This document shows positions 52,445 through 59,619 of a stretch of 64,000 nt of DNA, in pieces. Position 1 is the stretch's first letter. Each line of letters begins with the position of its first letter. A program made the translations under genes and the position numbers. Under the pieces are notes generated by a model. The model was not told the origin of the DNA. It searched no databases and saw nothing but the letters and a program-made list of their open reading frames with translations. The stretch comes from SIG435 sp045530725 (GTDB lineage Bacteria; Bacillota; Clostridia; UMGS1810): the NCBI GenBank assembly GCA_045530725.1, contig JAZSCT010000028.1, forward strand, positions 62,001-126,000, read 5' to 3'.

Positions 52445-53557
52445 CTATTCAAATACTTTGCTTATTTTCTCCATAAGTAATGATGACTCAATATGCTGAG
52501 GACACACCGATTCACATTTTTTGCATTTTACACATTTGTCCGCTTTTATATCCAAAATGTCATATTCCTTTTCTTTGATATTTTTTACCCTTCCAAGGGC
52601 AGTTTTGTTGTATATATCATATATCTTGGGAATATCAAGCCCTGCAGGACAAGGCATACAGTACCCACACCCCGTACAGGAAACATATGCACTTTTTCTA
52701 TACACATCCTTTGCATATTCCAGGATACTTTTCGTGTTGTGGCACATCATACCCACTGTGGCACGGCTGGCATATGTTATATTGTCTTTTACCTGTTCGG
52801 GACTACTCATTCCGCTTAAGATGACAGATACTTCCTTTCTATCCCAGAGAAAGTCAAGGGCAGTTTCTACCACAGATGTATCCTTGGGAAGAATCTCTCT
52901 GATTCTTTCAGGTACATTTGCAAGCCGTCCGCCTCTTAGTGGCTCCATTATCACCACGCCGAGCCCTTTGGAATGGGCATATTCAAGTCCCTTTATCCCT
53001 GCCTGATGGGTAGTATCCACATAATTTAACTGTATCTGACAGAATTCCCACTCATCAAAGGAATCCACAATCATCTTAAATGTATCGAAATCGTCGTGGA
53101 ATGAAAATCCTATATGCTTTATAAGGCCTTTATTTTTTAGTTCTTTGATTTTTGTAAGGAAGTCGTACTTTATGACGATATTCTCCCAATATTCCCTATC
53201 AAGAGCGTGAAGAAGATAAAAATCCACATAGTCTGTATTAAGTCTTTTTAACTGTTCATTAAAGAATATGTCGAAATCTTCTTCTTTTTTCACTATAGCA
53301 ACAGGCATCTTTGTGGCGATGAAAACCTTCTTTCTCAAATCTCCTTTTAATACCTTGCCGAGAAATTCTTCGCTTTTGCCATTATGATAAAAATATGCTG
53401 TATCAAAGTAATTCACGCCATTTTCTACGGCATAATGAATCATCTCTGTTGCTTCTTTTTCTATAATATTTCCTTCTGTATCCACAGGAAATCTCATACA
53501 ACCGAATCCCAGAGAGGATACCCTCTCGCCTGTACGGCCAAGCAATCTGTATTCCAT
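52445..53557 (-). CDS. aldo/keto reductase with C-terminal 4Fe-4S ferredoxin domain
   Basis: 370 aa. The reductase barrel begins MEYRLLGRTGERVSSLGFGC. The catalytic set is visible: Asp and Tyr in YFDTAYFYHNG, Lys in FIATKMP, His in YLLHALD. The C-terminal 90 residues add two cysteine clusters, CTGCGYCMPCPAGLDIP and CVKCKKCESVCP, for iron-sulfur clusters. Such fused enzymes are common in anaerobes; the physiological substrate is unknown. The ATG follows cggaggtattt. First gene of a three-gene unit. Confidence 0.93.
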   Translation of the reverse strand: MEYRLLGRTGERVSSLGFGCMRFPVDTEGNIIEKEATEMIHYAVENGVNYFDTAYFYHNGKSEEFLGKVLKGDLRKKVFIATKMPVAIVKKEEDFDIFFNEQLKRLNTDYVDFYLLHALDREYWENIVIKYDFLTKIKELKNKGLIKHIGFSFHDDFDTFKMIVDSFDEWEFCQIQLNYVDTTHQAGIKGLEYAHSKGLGVVIMEPLRGGRLANVPERIREILPKDTSVVETALDFLWDRKEVSVILSGMSSPEQVKDNITYASRATVGMMCHNTKSILEYAKDVYRKSAYVSCTGCGYCMPCPAGLDIPKIYDIYNKTALGRVKNIKEKEYDILDIKADKCVKCKKCESVCPQHIESSLLMEKISKVFE

Positions 53558-53621
53558 ACAAATACCTCCGATTTATCTATGATGATATTCTATCACATAA
53601 TGATGAAAATGTATATATTTT

Positions 53622-53650
53622 TTGACAAATATAAAATATAATGATAAAAT
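53622..53650 (+). promoter_or_regulatory. SigA-type promoter of alr
   Basis: TTGACA (53622-53627), 17-bp spacer, TAAAAT (53645-53650). It shows that the true alr start must lie downstream of the first open codon at 53641. Confidence 0.75.
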
Positions 53651-53679
53651 ACCAGTATATAAATACAAGGGGTGGTATT

Positions 53680-54846
53680 GTGAACTCATCTCTCAGAAGA
53701 ACATGGGCAGAAATAAATACTGACAATCTTAAATACAATTACAGAAAAATCAAAGAATACATCGGACCCGATGTGAAATTTCTCGCTGTGGTAAAGGCAG
53801 ACGCATACGGTCACGGAGCAATAGAAATATCAAGGATAATGGAAGAAGTAAAAGCAGACTATCTTGCAGTATCAAGCCTTGATGAAGCAAGGGAATTACG
53901 AAGTGCAGGAATCAGACTTCCCATACTTATATTTGGCCACACTCCCAAGGAAGAAGTGCCTCTGATTATAGAATATGACATCACACAGGCAGTAACCTGT
54001 GAGGCAAAAGCAATAGAATACAACGAAGAGGCAAAAAAACTTAACAAAAAACTCAAAGTCCATATAAAACTTGACACAGGTATGTCAAGACTGGGATTTC
54101 TTTGTGAAGGAGCACACTTTGATGGTTGCATTGACGGAATAGAAAACTCGGTGAAACTTCCAAACCTTGAGGCAGAGGGTATATTTACTCATTTCGCAGT
54201 TTCGGACGAATACGGAAAAGAAAATGATGATTATACTATAAAGCAACTTGATCTATTTAAAAAAGTAGTATCTTCTCTTGAAAAAAGAGGCATCACTTTC
54301 CCGATTAAACATACTGCAAACACAGGCGCAACGGTAAGATTTAAGGAAAGTCATCTGGATATGGTACGCCCTGGGCTTCTTCTCTACGGATATGGAGAAG
54401 AAGCGAAGAAACTTAACTTAAAGCCCGTAATGACTCTTAAATCCGTGATTAATACCATCAAGATATATGATGAAGGCACATCTGTAAGTTATGGTGGCAT
54501 ATATAAGACTGATTCCCAAAGAAGAATCGGCGTAATCCCCATAGGATATGCAGACGGATTTCCGAGGATTCTTTCAAACCACTATTCTGTGGATTTGTCA
54601 GGGGAAAAATCCCCCGTAAGAGGCAAAATCTGTATGGATATGTGTATGATAGACCTTACAGACATTCCTCAGGTAAAGGTGGGAGATGAAGCAGAAATAT
54701 TCGGCGAGAATAATCCCATAGAAAATATGGCAGAAATGGCTCATACCATTCCCTACGAAATCACCTGTGCCCTGTCAAAAAGAGTACCAAGAATATTCAT
54801 AAAAGAAGGCATAGAATATGCAAGAGAACTGAGACTTATGGACTAG
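53680..54846 (+). CDS. alr: alanine racemase
   Basis: 389 aa from the GTG at 53680, which follows aaggggtggtatt. The PLP lysine is Lys39 in AVVKADAYGHGA. The second catalytic residue is the tyrosine in SVSYGGIYKT, followed by GVIPIGYADGF. The fold-III barrel is followed by a beta domain containing VRGKICMDMCMID. It makes D-alanine from L-alanine for peptidoglycan. It is monocistronic; the tRNA gene that follows has its own promoter. Confidence 0.97.
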   Translation: MNSSLRRTWAEINTDNLKYNYRKIKEYIGPDVKFLAVVKADAYGHGAIEISRIMEEVKADYLAVSSLDEARELRSAGIRLPILIFGHTPKEEVPLIIEYDITQAVTCEAKAIEYNEEAKKLNKKLKVHIKLDTGMSRLGFLCEGAHFDGCIDGIENSVKLPNLEAEGIFTHFAVSDEYGKENDDYTIKQLDLFKKVVSSLEKRGITFPIKHTANTGATVRFKESHLDMVRPGLLLYGYGEEAKKLNLKPVMTLKSVINTIKIYDEGTSVSYGGIYKTDSQRRIGVIPIGYADGFPRILSNHYSVDLSGEKSPVRGKICMDMCMIDLTDIPQVKVGDEAEIFGENNPIENMAEMAHTIPYEITCALSKRVPRIFIKEGIEYARELRLMD

Positions 54847-54878
54847 AAATTACAGAGAAAAGTTTTTTCAAAAATTGT

Positions 54879-54907
54879 TTGCATTTTCATAAACTTTGTG
54901 ATATAAT
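54879..54907 (+). promoter_or_regulatory. SigA-type promoter of tRNA-Arg
   Basis: TTGCAT (54879-54884), 17-bp spacer, consensus TATAAT (54902-54907), 29 bp before the mature 5' end. Confidence 0.8.
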
Positions 54908-54936
54908 ACCAATGTTCGAAAAAAATCGAATACAAT

Positions 54937-55013
54937 GCGCTTTTAGCTCAGCTGGATAGAGCGTTTGGCTACGGACCAAAAGGCCGGGGGTTCGAATCCC
55001 TCAAAGCGCGCCA
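54937..55013 (+). tRNA. tRNA-Arg (anticodon ACG), CCA encoded
   Basis: Full cloverleaf: acceptor GCGCTTT/AAAGCGC, D-arm GCTC/GAGC, anticodon stem TTTGG/CCAAA with loop CTACGGA (anticodon ACG, read as ICG after deamination), T-arm with TTCGAAT and a genomic CCA end. It reads CGU/CGC/CGA codons. The 19 bases at its 3' end recur in inverted form 32 bp downstream. Confidence 0.95.
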
Positions 55014-55018
55014 AAAAA

Positions 55019-55044
55019 GCACCCTTGTAGGGTGTCTTTTTTTT
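55019..55044 (+). terminator. tRNA-Arg terminator
   Basis: Short stem (caccc/gggtg) with a 5-nt loop followed by tc and T8. It forms the tip of a much longer imperfect hairpin with the tRNA 3' end. Confidence 0.75.
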
Positions 55045-55221
55045 GGCGCGCTTTGAGGGATTCAGTTATATTTGTTCTTTGAACAAGTTATATTTGCTTC
55101 GCAAGTTATATTCCATTTGGAGTGATATTTGCCTTCGGAAAGTTCTTGAACAAATATAATATAACTGAAACCGCAGGTTTCTATATCACTCCATCGAAGA
55201 TGGAATATCACTTGATATAAC
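55045..55221 (+). repeat. hairpin array downstream of tRNA-Arg
   Basis: Begins with an inverted copy of the tRNA 3' end (55045-55063). Then boxes agttatat / gtgatat alternate with small hairpins: ttgttc-ttt-gaacaa, ttgcttcgcaa, ccatttgg and ttgccttcgg. After the middle the boxes return in the opposite orientation (atataact, atatcact twice) around gaaacc-gca-ggtttc and ccatc-gaa-gatgg. The whole forms a long imperfect inverted repeat. It carries the -35 box of the following gene. It is not a CRISPR array: the spacing is under 20 bp and the units differ. Confidence 0.65.
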
Positions 55222-55240
55222 ATGAAATTTGTAATATAAT
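55212..55240 (+). promoter_or_regulatory. SigA-type promoter of the four-helix-bundle gene
   Basis: TTGATA (55212-55217) inside the end of the hairpin array, 17-bp spacer, consensus TATAAT (55235-55240). Transcription would start just before gaggtg, giving an almost leaderless mRNA. Confidence 0.75.
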
Positions 55241-55258
55241 CATAATGAGGTGATTTTT

Positions 55259-55609
55259 ATGTCTGCCAGCATTATGAGAGACAAATCAAAATTATTCGCT
55301 ATAGATGTTATCAATCTGTGTAAGGATATTAAAATAAAGTCAAAGGAATCAGTATTAACAAATCAACTTCTTCGCTCTGCTACAAGCATAGGTGCCAACA
55401 TATACGAAGCACAATATGCTCAAGGAAAAAAGGATTTTATATCAAAATTGGAAATTGCACTTAAAGAATGTCACGAAACTGAATACTGGATTGACATTAT
55501 GTACGAAACCAATTACATACCCGAAGATGTTTATAAGACAATCTCAAACTCATGTGGCTCATTAAGGCGTATGCTTATAGCATCTGTTACAACCATCAAA
55601 AATTCTTGA
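55259..55609 (+). CDS. four-helix-bundle protein (S23 / 23S rRNA intervening-sequence protein family)
   Basis: 116 aa from the ATG at 55259, six bases after gaggtg. The family pattern is clear: KSKLFAIDVINLCKDIK, LTNQLLRSATSIGANIYEAQ, GKKDFISKLEIALKECHETE, YWIDIMYETNYI. Relatives are encoded inside intervening sequences of 23S rRNA genes, and the Avd protein of diversity-generating retroelements has the same fold; both are linked to nucleic acid binding. Here no rRNA or reverse transcriptase is adjacent. The gene lies in a hairpin-array element next to a tRNA, which suggests the array and gene form one unit. Function unknown. Confidence 0.85.
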   Translation: MSASIMRDKSKLFAIDVINLCKDIKIKSKESVLTNQLLRSATSIGANIYEAQYAQGKKDFISKLEIALKECHETEYWIDIMYETNYIPEDVYKTISNSCGSLRRMLIASVTTIKNS

Positions 55610-55634
55610 AATACCCCATCATTTACTATATAAT
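55606..55634 (+). promoter_or_regulatory. SigA-type promoter of the histidine phosphatase gene
   Basis: TTGAAA (55606-55611) overlaps the stop codon of the preceding gene; 17-bp spacer, consensus TATAAT (55629-55634). Confidence 0.75.
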
Positions 55635-55663
55635 ATACATATGACAATTTATTGGAGGATAAT

Positions 55664-56371
55664 ATGTTACTTTATATCATAAGGCACGGTGAACCTGACT
55701 ACACCACAGACACCCTTACAGAAAGAGGATGGACTCAGGCGGAAGCCGTAGGAAAAAGAATGTATGATTCAAAAATAGACAGGATTTTTTCGTCCCCTAT
55801 GGGCAGAGCACAGCAAACTGCAGAGCCAAGTTGCCGTCTTCTTGGGCTTAGCAAGACAATAGAGGAATGGGCTCACGAAATAGGCGACGAAAGGCTTACT
55901 CCTTTTCCCGACGGAAAGATGAAGAGTATTTCCTTTGTACAAAACACCCACTACCGTGAGAATGGTAATATGAATCTTTCTTACGAAGATGCATTTACCT
56001 GTACAGGCATCAACCAGTCAAGGATGAATGAAGCAGTAGAATACATCGCAAAAAACGGAGATGCATTCTTGGAAAAACTTGGCTACAAAGAAGAAAACGG
56101 TGTATATAAAATACTTCGCAACAATGAAGAAAAGGTGGCTCTTTTCTGCCATACTGCATTTGCAAGAGCATGGCTCAGTCATCTTCTCCACATTCCGCTA
56201 AATATATTGTGGTCGGGATTTCAGATTACACATACAGGTGTAACTGTGCTTGAATTCAAAAATAACCCTGATGGCTACACGGCACCATGTTGTCTGTGTC
56301 TTTCTGATATGAGCCATCTTTATAAAGAAAATCTTGATATGATATACGACAATCAATCTATTACACTTTGA
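55664..56371 (+). CDS. histidine phosphatase family protein
   Basis: 235 aa from the ATG at 55664 (site ggaggataat). The phosphohistidine motif is IIRHGEPDYT at residues ~5-14. RIFSSPMGRAQQTAEP supplies the second arginine and VALFCHTAFARAWLSHLL the second histidine. These enzymes dephosphorylate small molecules or proteins; the substrate is not evident. The following MATE gene starts 9 bp later, so the two are likely cotranscribed. Confidence 0.9.
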   Translation: MLLYIIRHGEPDYTTDTLTERGWTQAEAVGKRMYDSKIDRIFSSPMGRAQQTAEPSCRLLGLSKTIEEWAHEIGDERLTPFPDGKMKSISFVQNTHYRENGNMNLSYEDAFTCTGINQSRMNEAVEYIAKNGDAFLEKLGYKEENGVYKILRNNEEKVALFCHTAFARAWLSHLLHIPLNILWSGFQITHTGVTVLEFKNNPDGYTAPCCLCLSDMSHLYKENLDMIYDNQSITL

Positions 56372-56380
56372 GGTGACACA

Positions 56381-57754
56381 ATGATAAAATCTTTAAATAA
56401 GCCTGTAGATATGACTTCAGGCACTCCCTGGAGGGGAATACTTCAGTTTACTCTTCCTATGCTTATAGGAAACATCGCACAACAACTCTATGCAACGGTT
56501 GACAGTATCGTTGTAGGAAAGTATATCGGTGACAATGCCCTTGCATCGGTAGGAAGTTCCGCACCTATCCTTAATATGATACTTGCACTTTTTATCGGTG
56601 TATCAGGTGGTGCAGGGATAATGGTTTCTCAGTATTTCGGTGCAAAAAACAGAGAGGGTCTCTCTTATTCGGTAGGAAACAGTATCGTCGCAACCCTTGT
56701 TTGCAGTTTGTTTCTTATGGTTTTTGCAACACCGTTTATACACCCTGTGCTGAAACTCTTAAACACTCCCGAATCCATTATCGGCGAATGCACAAACTAC
56801 CTTACCATATCGGTAGTAGGCATAGCAGGTCTTGCATTCTACAATATCTTAAGCGGTATTATAAGGGCTCTTGGGGATTCAATCTCTACCCTTGTATATC
56901 TTCTTGTGGCAACTGTCATAAACATCGTACTTGACATATATTTCGTGGCAAGTCTTAATATGGGCGTCGGCGGTGTGGCACTTGCTACCGTTATCGCACA
57001 GTTTGTATCGGCTATCCTTTGTTTTATGAAACTCAGAAAGATGAGCGGATATTTCGATATGAAGAAAAAATATTTCAGACCTATGAAAAAATACATCCTT
57101 ACCATTATCCGTCTTGGTCTTCCATCAGGACTTACTCAGGCTATAATGTCATCTGCCATGATAGTGGTGCAGTCACTTACCAACTGTTTCGGGGAACTAT
57201 TCATCGCTGCAAACGTGGTTATTATGAGAGTAGATGGCTTCGCTATGATGCCAAATTTCTCTTTCGGAATGTCTCTTACCACATATTCAGGACAGAATGT
57301 GGGTGCGGGGCTATATGACAGAGTGACAAAAGGAGCAAAACAGGGTACTCTTATGGCAGTACTTTGTTCTACCACAATCACAGCTGTCATTCTTCTCTTC
57401 GGCAAAGGTCTTATGGGAGTATTTACCGAAACACAGGAACTTGTGGATATGAGTTACCGTCTTATGATGATACTTGCAGCAGGATACATTGCCGTGGCTG
57501 TATCTCAGTCTCTTTCGGGCATTATGAGAGGCGCAGGAGACACTATGACTCCTATGTGGATTTCTCTTATCACAACGGTATTTTTGCGTGTGCCTATTGC
57601 ATACGGCATATCATTCCTCACAAGATCAGAAGCACTTCCTTACGGTATGAAAGAATGCATACAGATAAGCCTTCTTGCCTCCTGGGTAATCGGGGCATTG
57701 CTTACAGTAGTATTCTATCTTAAGGGTAACTGGAAACGAAAAAGACTATCTTAA
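56381..57754 (+). CDS. MATE family efflux transporter
   Basis: 457 aa, twelve membrane helices in two similar halves. Motifs include PMLIGNIAQQLYATVDSIVV, GSSAPILNMILALFIGVSGG, GIIRALGDSISTLVYLLVAT and the matching GIMRGAGDTMTPMWISLITT in the second half. It exports organic cations or drugs using a sodium or proton gradient. The ATG follows gaggtgacaca. Confidence 0.93.
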   Translation: MIKSLNKPVDMTSGTPWRGILQFTLPMLIGNIAQQLYATVDSIVVGKYIGDNALASVGSSAPILNMILALFIGVSGGAGIMVSQYFGAKNREGLSYSVGNSIVATLVCSLFLMVFATPFIHPVLKLLNTPESIIGECTNYLTISVVGIAGLAFYNILSGIIRALGDSISTLVYLLVATVINIVLDIYFVASLNMGVGGVALATVIAQFVSAILCFMKLRKMSGYFDMKKKYFRPMKKYILTIIRLGLPSGLTQAIMSSAMIVVQSLTNCFGELFIAANVVIMRVDGFAMMPNFSFGMSLTTYSGQNVGAGLYDRVTKGAKQGTLMAVLCSTTITAVILLFGKGLMGVFTETQELVDMSYRLMMILAAGYIAVAVSQSLSGIMRGAGDTMTPMWISLITTVFLRVPIAYGISFLTRSEALPYGMKECIQISLLASWVIGALLTVVFYLKGNWKRKRLS

Positions 57755-57768
57755 AATGAGGAGTAAAA

Positions 57769-58015
57769 ATTGCCCGGATCGTAAAAAGGCAGGGTTAATA
57801 ATAAAAAACTTCTTAATTCTGCTATTAATATTTTTTGTAGGAACTACTGCATTTCTTTGCAGTAGTTCCTTTTTTCTGTGCCTTTTTACTACGAACAAGC
57901 CTCACCTCTCGGCGTATCTCATACGCCTTCGGGAGGACCTCGCTCCGCTCGGTTTCGTATTGTCCGTTCCGAACAATTTTTCCTTCCTCCTCTCATACGA
58001 ATATTGCCCGGATCG
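57769..58015. repeat. noncoding segment flanked by 13-bp direct repeats, with GC-rich hairpins
   Basis: The sequence attgcccggatcg occurs at 57769-57781 and again at 58003-58015. Between them lie a terminator (57839-57870) and a stretch more GC-rich than the neighbourhood, containing the hairpin ggcgtat-ctc-atacgcc and cctcgctccgctcgg. A frame of 100 codons spans the region but has no ribosome site and an implausible composition. It may be a small repeat or mobile element. Confidence 0.5.
57839..57870 (+). terminator. terminator of the MATE gene
   Basis: 13-bp perfect stem (57839-57851 with 57858-57870) with a 6-nt loop and T-rich tail, 85 bp after the stop codon. Confidence 0.85.
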
Positions 58016-58020
58016 CATAA

Positions 58021-58063
58021 AAAAACTATACCATTGGGGACAACCCCATTCGGTATAGTTTTT
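58021..58063. terminator. bidirectional terminator before murC
   Basis: 12-bp stem aaaaactatacc/ggtatagttttt with an inner tgggg/cccca stem; T tracts on both strands. Confidence 0.85.
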
Positions 58064-58089
58064 ATTTTTTCATTTACTTTTTAAGGATT

Positions 58090-59439
58090 TTATCTTCCCT
58101 CTTTTAACAGGTTTTCTCCTACTTTGTATATATTCCCTGCTCCCATAGTAATGACCACATCGCCCTTTCTGGCATTTGAAAGAACATATTCTTCTATCTT
58201 ATTAAAACTCTCAAGATATATTGCTCCCTTTGTGGCTTCAGCAAGTTCTTTCGATGATACAATCCCTGTATCCTTTTCTCTTGCAGCATATATATCTGCA
58301 ACAATCGTTATATCTGCCAGAGTAAGAACATCTCTGAAATCATCGAAGAGAGTCTTTGTCCTTGTATATGTGTGTGGCTGGAAGATACACCATACTCTGT
58401 CATGCTCCATCTCTTTTGCAGTAGTAAGGGTGGCTCTTATCTCTGTGGGATGATGAGCATAGTCGTCTATCACCTTAAAGCCATTCACTTCGCCTTTGTA
58501 TTCAAATCTTCTCTTGACGCCTGTATATGATTCTATACCGTCAATGATATCTTCCCTTTTGAGACCCAGGAAATCCCCTGTAGCAAATGCCGCAAGCGAG
58601 TTAAGTACATTATGCTCTCCGCCAACTCCCAAGTGTATTGTGGCAATTCTTTCGCCCTGAGATATTATTTCATAAGTTGCTCTGCCATCTTTGTCATAGG
58701 AGATATTTACTGCATTATAGTCTGCATCATTATATCCTACGCTTATCACTTTGCATGTGGCTTTTTTTGAGGCTTTGATTGTATTATCGTTCTCTTTATT
58801 TACTATAAGTGCTCCGTTTTCCGGCAAAAGTGCACCGAAATCAGAAAAAGCCTCTATAATATCATCAAGGTCCTTAAAATAATCAAGATGATCCTCTTCC
58901 ACATTTAAGATTATACCCACTGTGGGGAAAAATTCAAGAAAACTTCTGTGGTATTCGCAGGCTTCGAGTATCATATAGTCATTCTTTCCGCATCTTAAGT
59001 TGCCGCCGATGGCATTAAGTTCACCGCCTACCATTATAGTAGGGTCTGTATCTGCAGAAATGAAAATGTGAGAAAGCATAGATGTGGTGGTAGTCTTTCC
59101 GTGAGTACCTGCTACTGCTACAGAAGTCTTGTATGACTTCATAATCTCCCCTACAAATACTGATCTTTCTATAGTGCGGATTCCCTTTTGTCTCGCACAT
59201 ATAAGTTCGGGATTATCCTCCGAAATCGCAGCAGTATATACCACAAGGTCGGGATTTTCTATATTATTTTCTGACTGACCGATGGTTATCTTTGCACCGT
59301 TATCTTCCAGAAGTTGTGTAAGGTTTGATGCTGATACATCAGAACCTGATACCTTTATATTGTTGTGAAGTAAAATCTGTGCCAGTCCACTCATGCTGAT
59401 ACCGCCGATGCCAATGAAATGAACATGGTTATAAGTCAT
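58090..59439 (-). CDS. murC: UDP-N-acetylmuramate--L-alanine ligase
   Basis: 449 aa from the ATG at 59439 (site ggaaggaag); the frame extends upstream without a site. HFIGIGGISMSGLAQIL is the Rossmann start, VAGTHGKTTTTSMLSH the ATP site, EACEYHRSFLEFFPT and DDYAHHPTEIRATL the family signatures, with FQPHTYTRTKTLFDDF near the C-terminus. It adds the first amino acid, L-alanine, to UDP-MurNAc. Confidence 0.97.
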   Translation of the reverse strand: MTYNHVHFIGIGGISMSGLAQILLHNNIKVSGSDVSASNLTQLLEDNGAKITIGQSENNIENPDLVVYTAAISEDNPELICARQKGIRTIERSVFVGEIMKSYKTSVAVAGTHGKTTTTSMLSHIFISADTDPTIMVGGELNAIGGNLRCGKNDYMILEACEYHRSFLEFFPTVGIILNVEEDHLDYFKDLDDIIEAFSDFGALLPENGALIVNKENDNTIKASKKATCKVISVGYNDADYNAVNISYDKDGRATYEIISQGERIATIHLGVGGEHNVLNSLAAFATGDFLGLKREDIIDGIESYTGVKRRFEYKGEVNGFKVIDDYAHHPTEIRATLTTAKEMEHDRVWCIFQPHTYTRTKTLFDDFRDVLTLADITIVADIYAAREKDTGIVSSKELAEATKGAIYLESFNKIEEYVLSNARKGDVVITMGAGNIYKVGENLLKEGR

Positions 59440-59500
59440 ATATTTCTTCCTTCCGGTAAAAATTTTCAATAAAAATAAGCAATATTTTGCATACTAAAAT

Positions 59501-59528
59501 ATTATACTACAAAATGAATAAAAATCAA
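59501..59528 (-). promoter_or_regulatory. SigA-type promoter of murC
   Basis: Minus strand TTGATT (59523-59528), 16-bp spacer, consensus TATAAT (59501-59506). Confidence 0.65.
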
Positions 59529-59547
59529 CAGTAATTTAAAAAAATTA

Positions 59548-59575
59548 TTGAAAAATATCTCATAAATGGTATAAT
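59548..59575 (+). promoter_or_regulatory. SigA-type promoter of uvrBA
   Basis: TTGAAA (59548-59553), 16-bp spacer, consensus TATAAT (59570-59575), 45 bp before the uvrB ATG. No obvious LexA box of the clostridial type was seen. Confidence 0.65.
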
Positions 59576-59619
59576 TAACCTTGATAAACAAAAAGCATTT
59601 TTGGAAAGGAGAGATATGT

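Noticed and set aside
55064..55221. CRISPR-like appearance of repeated agttatat boxes
   Set aside because: Units are 15-25 bp, unequal, palindromic and change orientation in the middle; there are no unique spacers and no cas genes.
57756..58058. 100-codon frame starting directly after the MATE stop codon
   Set aside because: No ribosome site for its ATG, it runs through a terminator hairpin and GC-rich repeats, and the composition is not protein-like.
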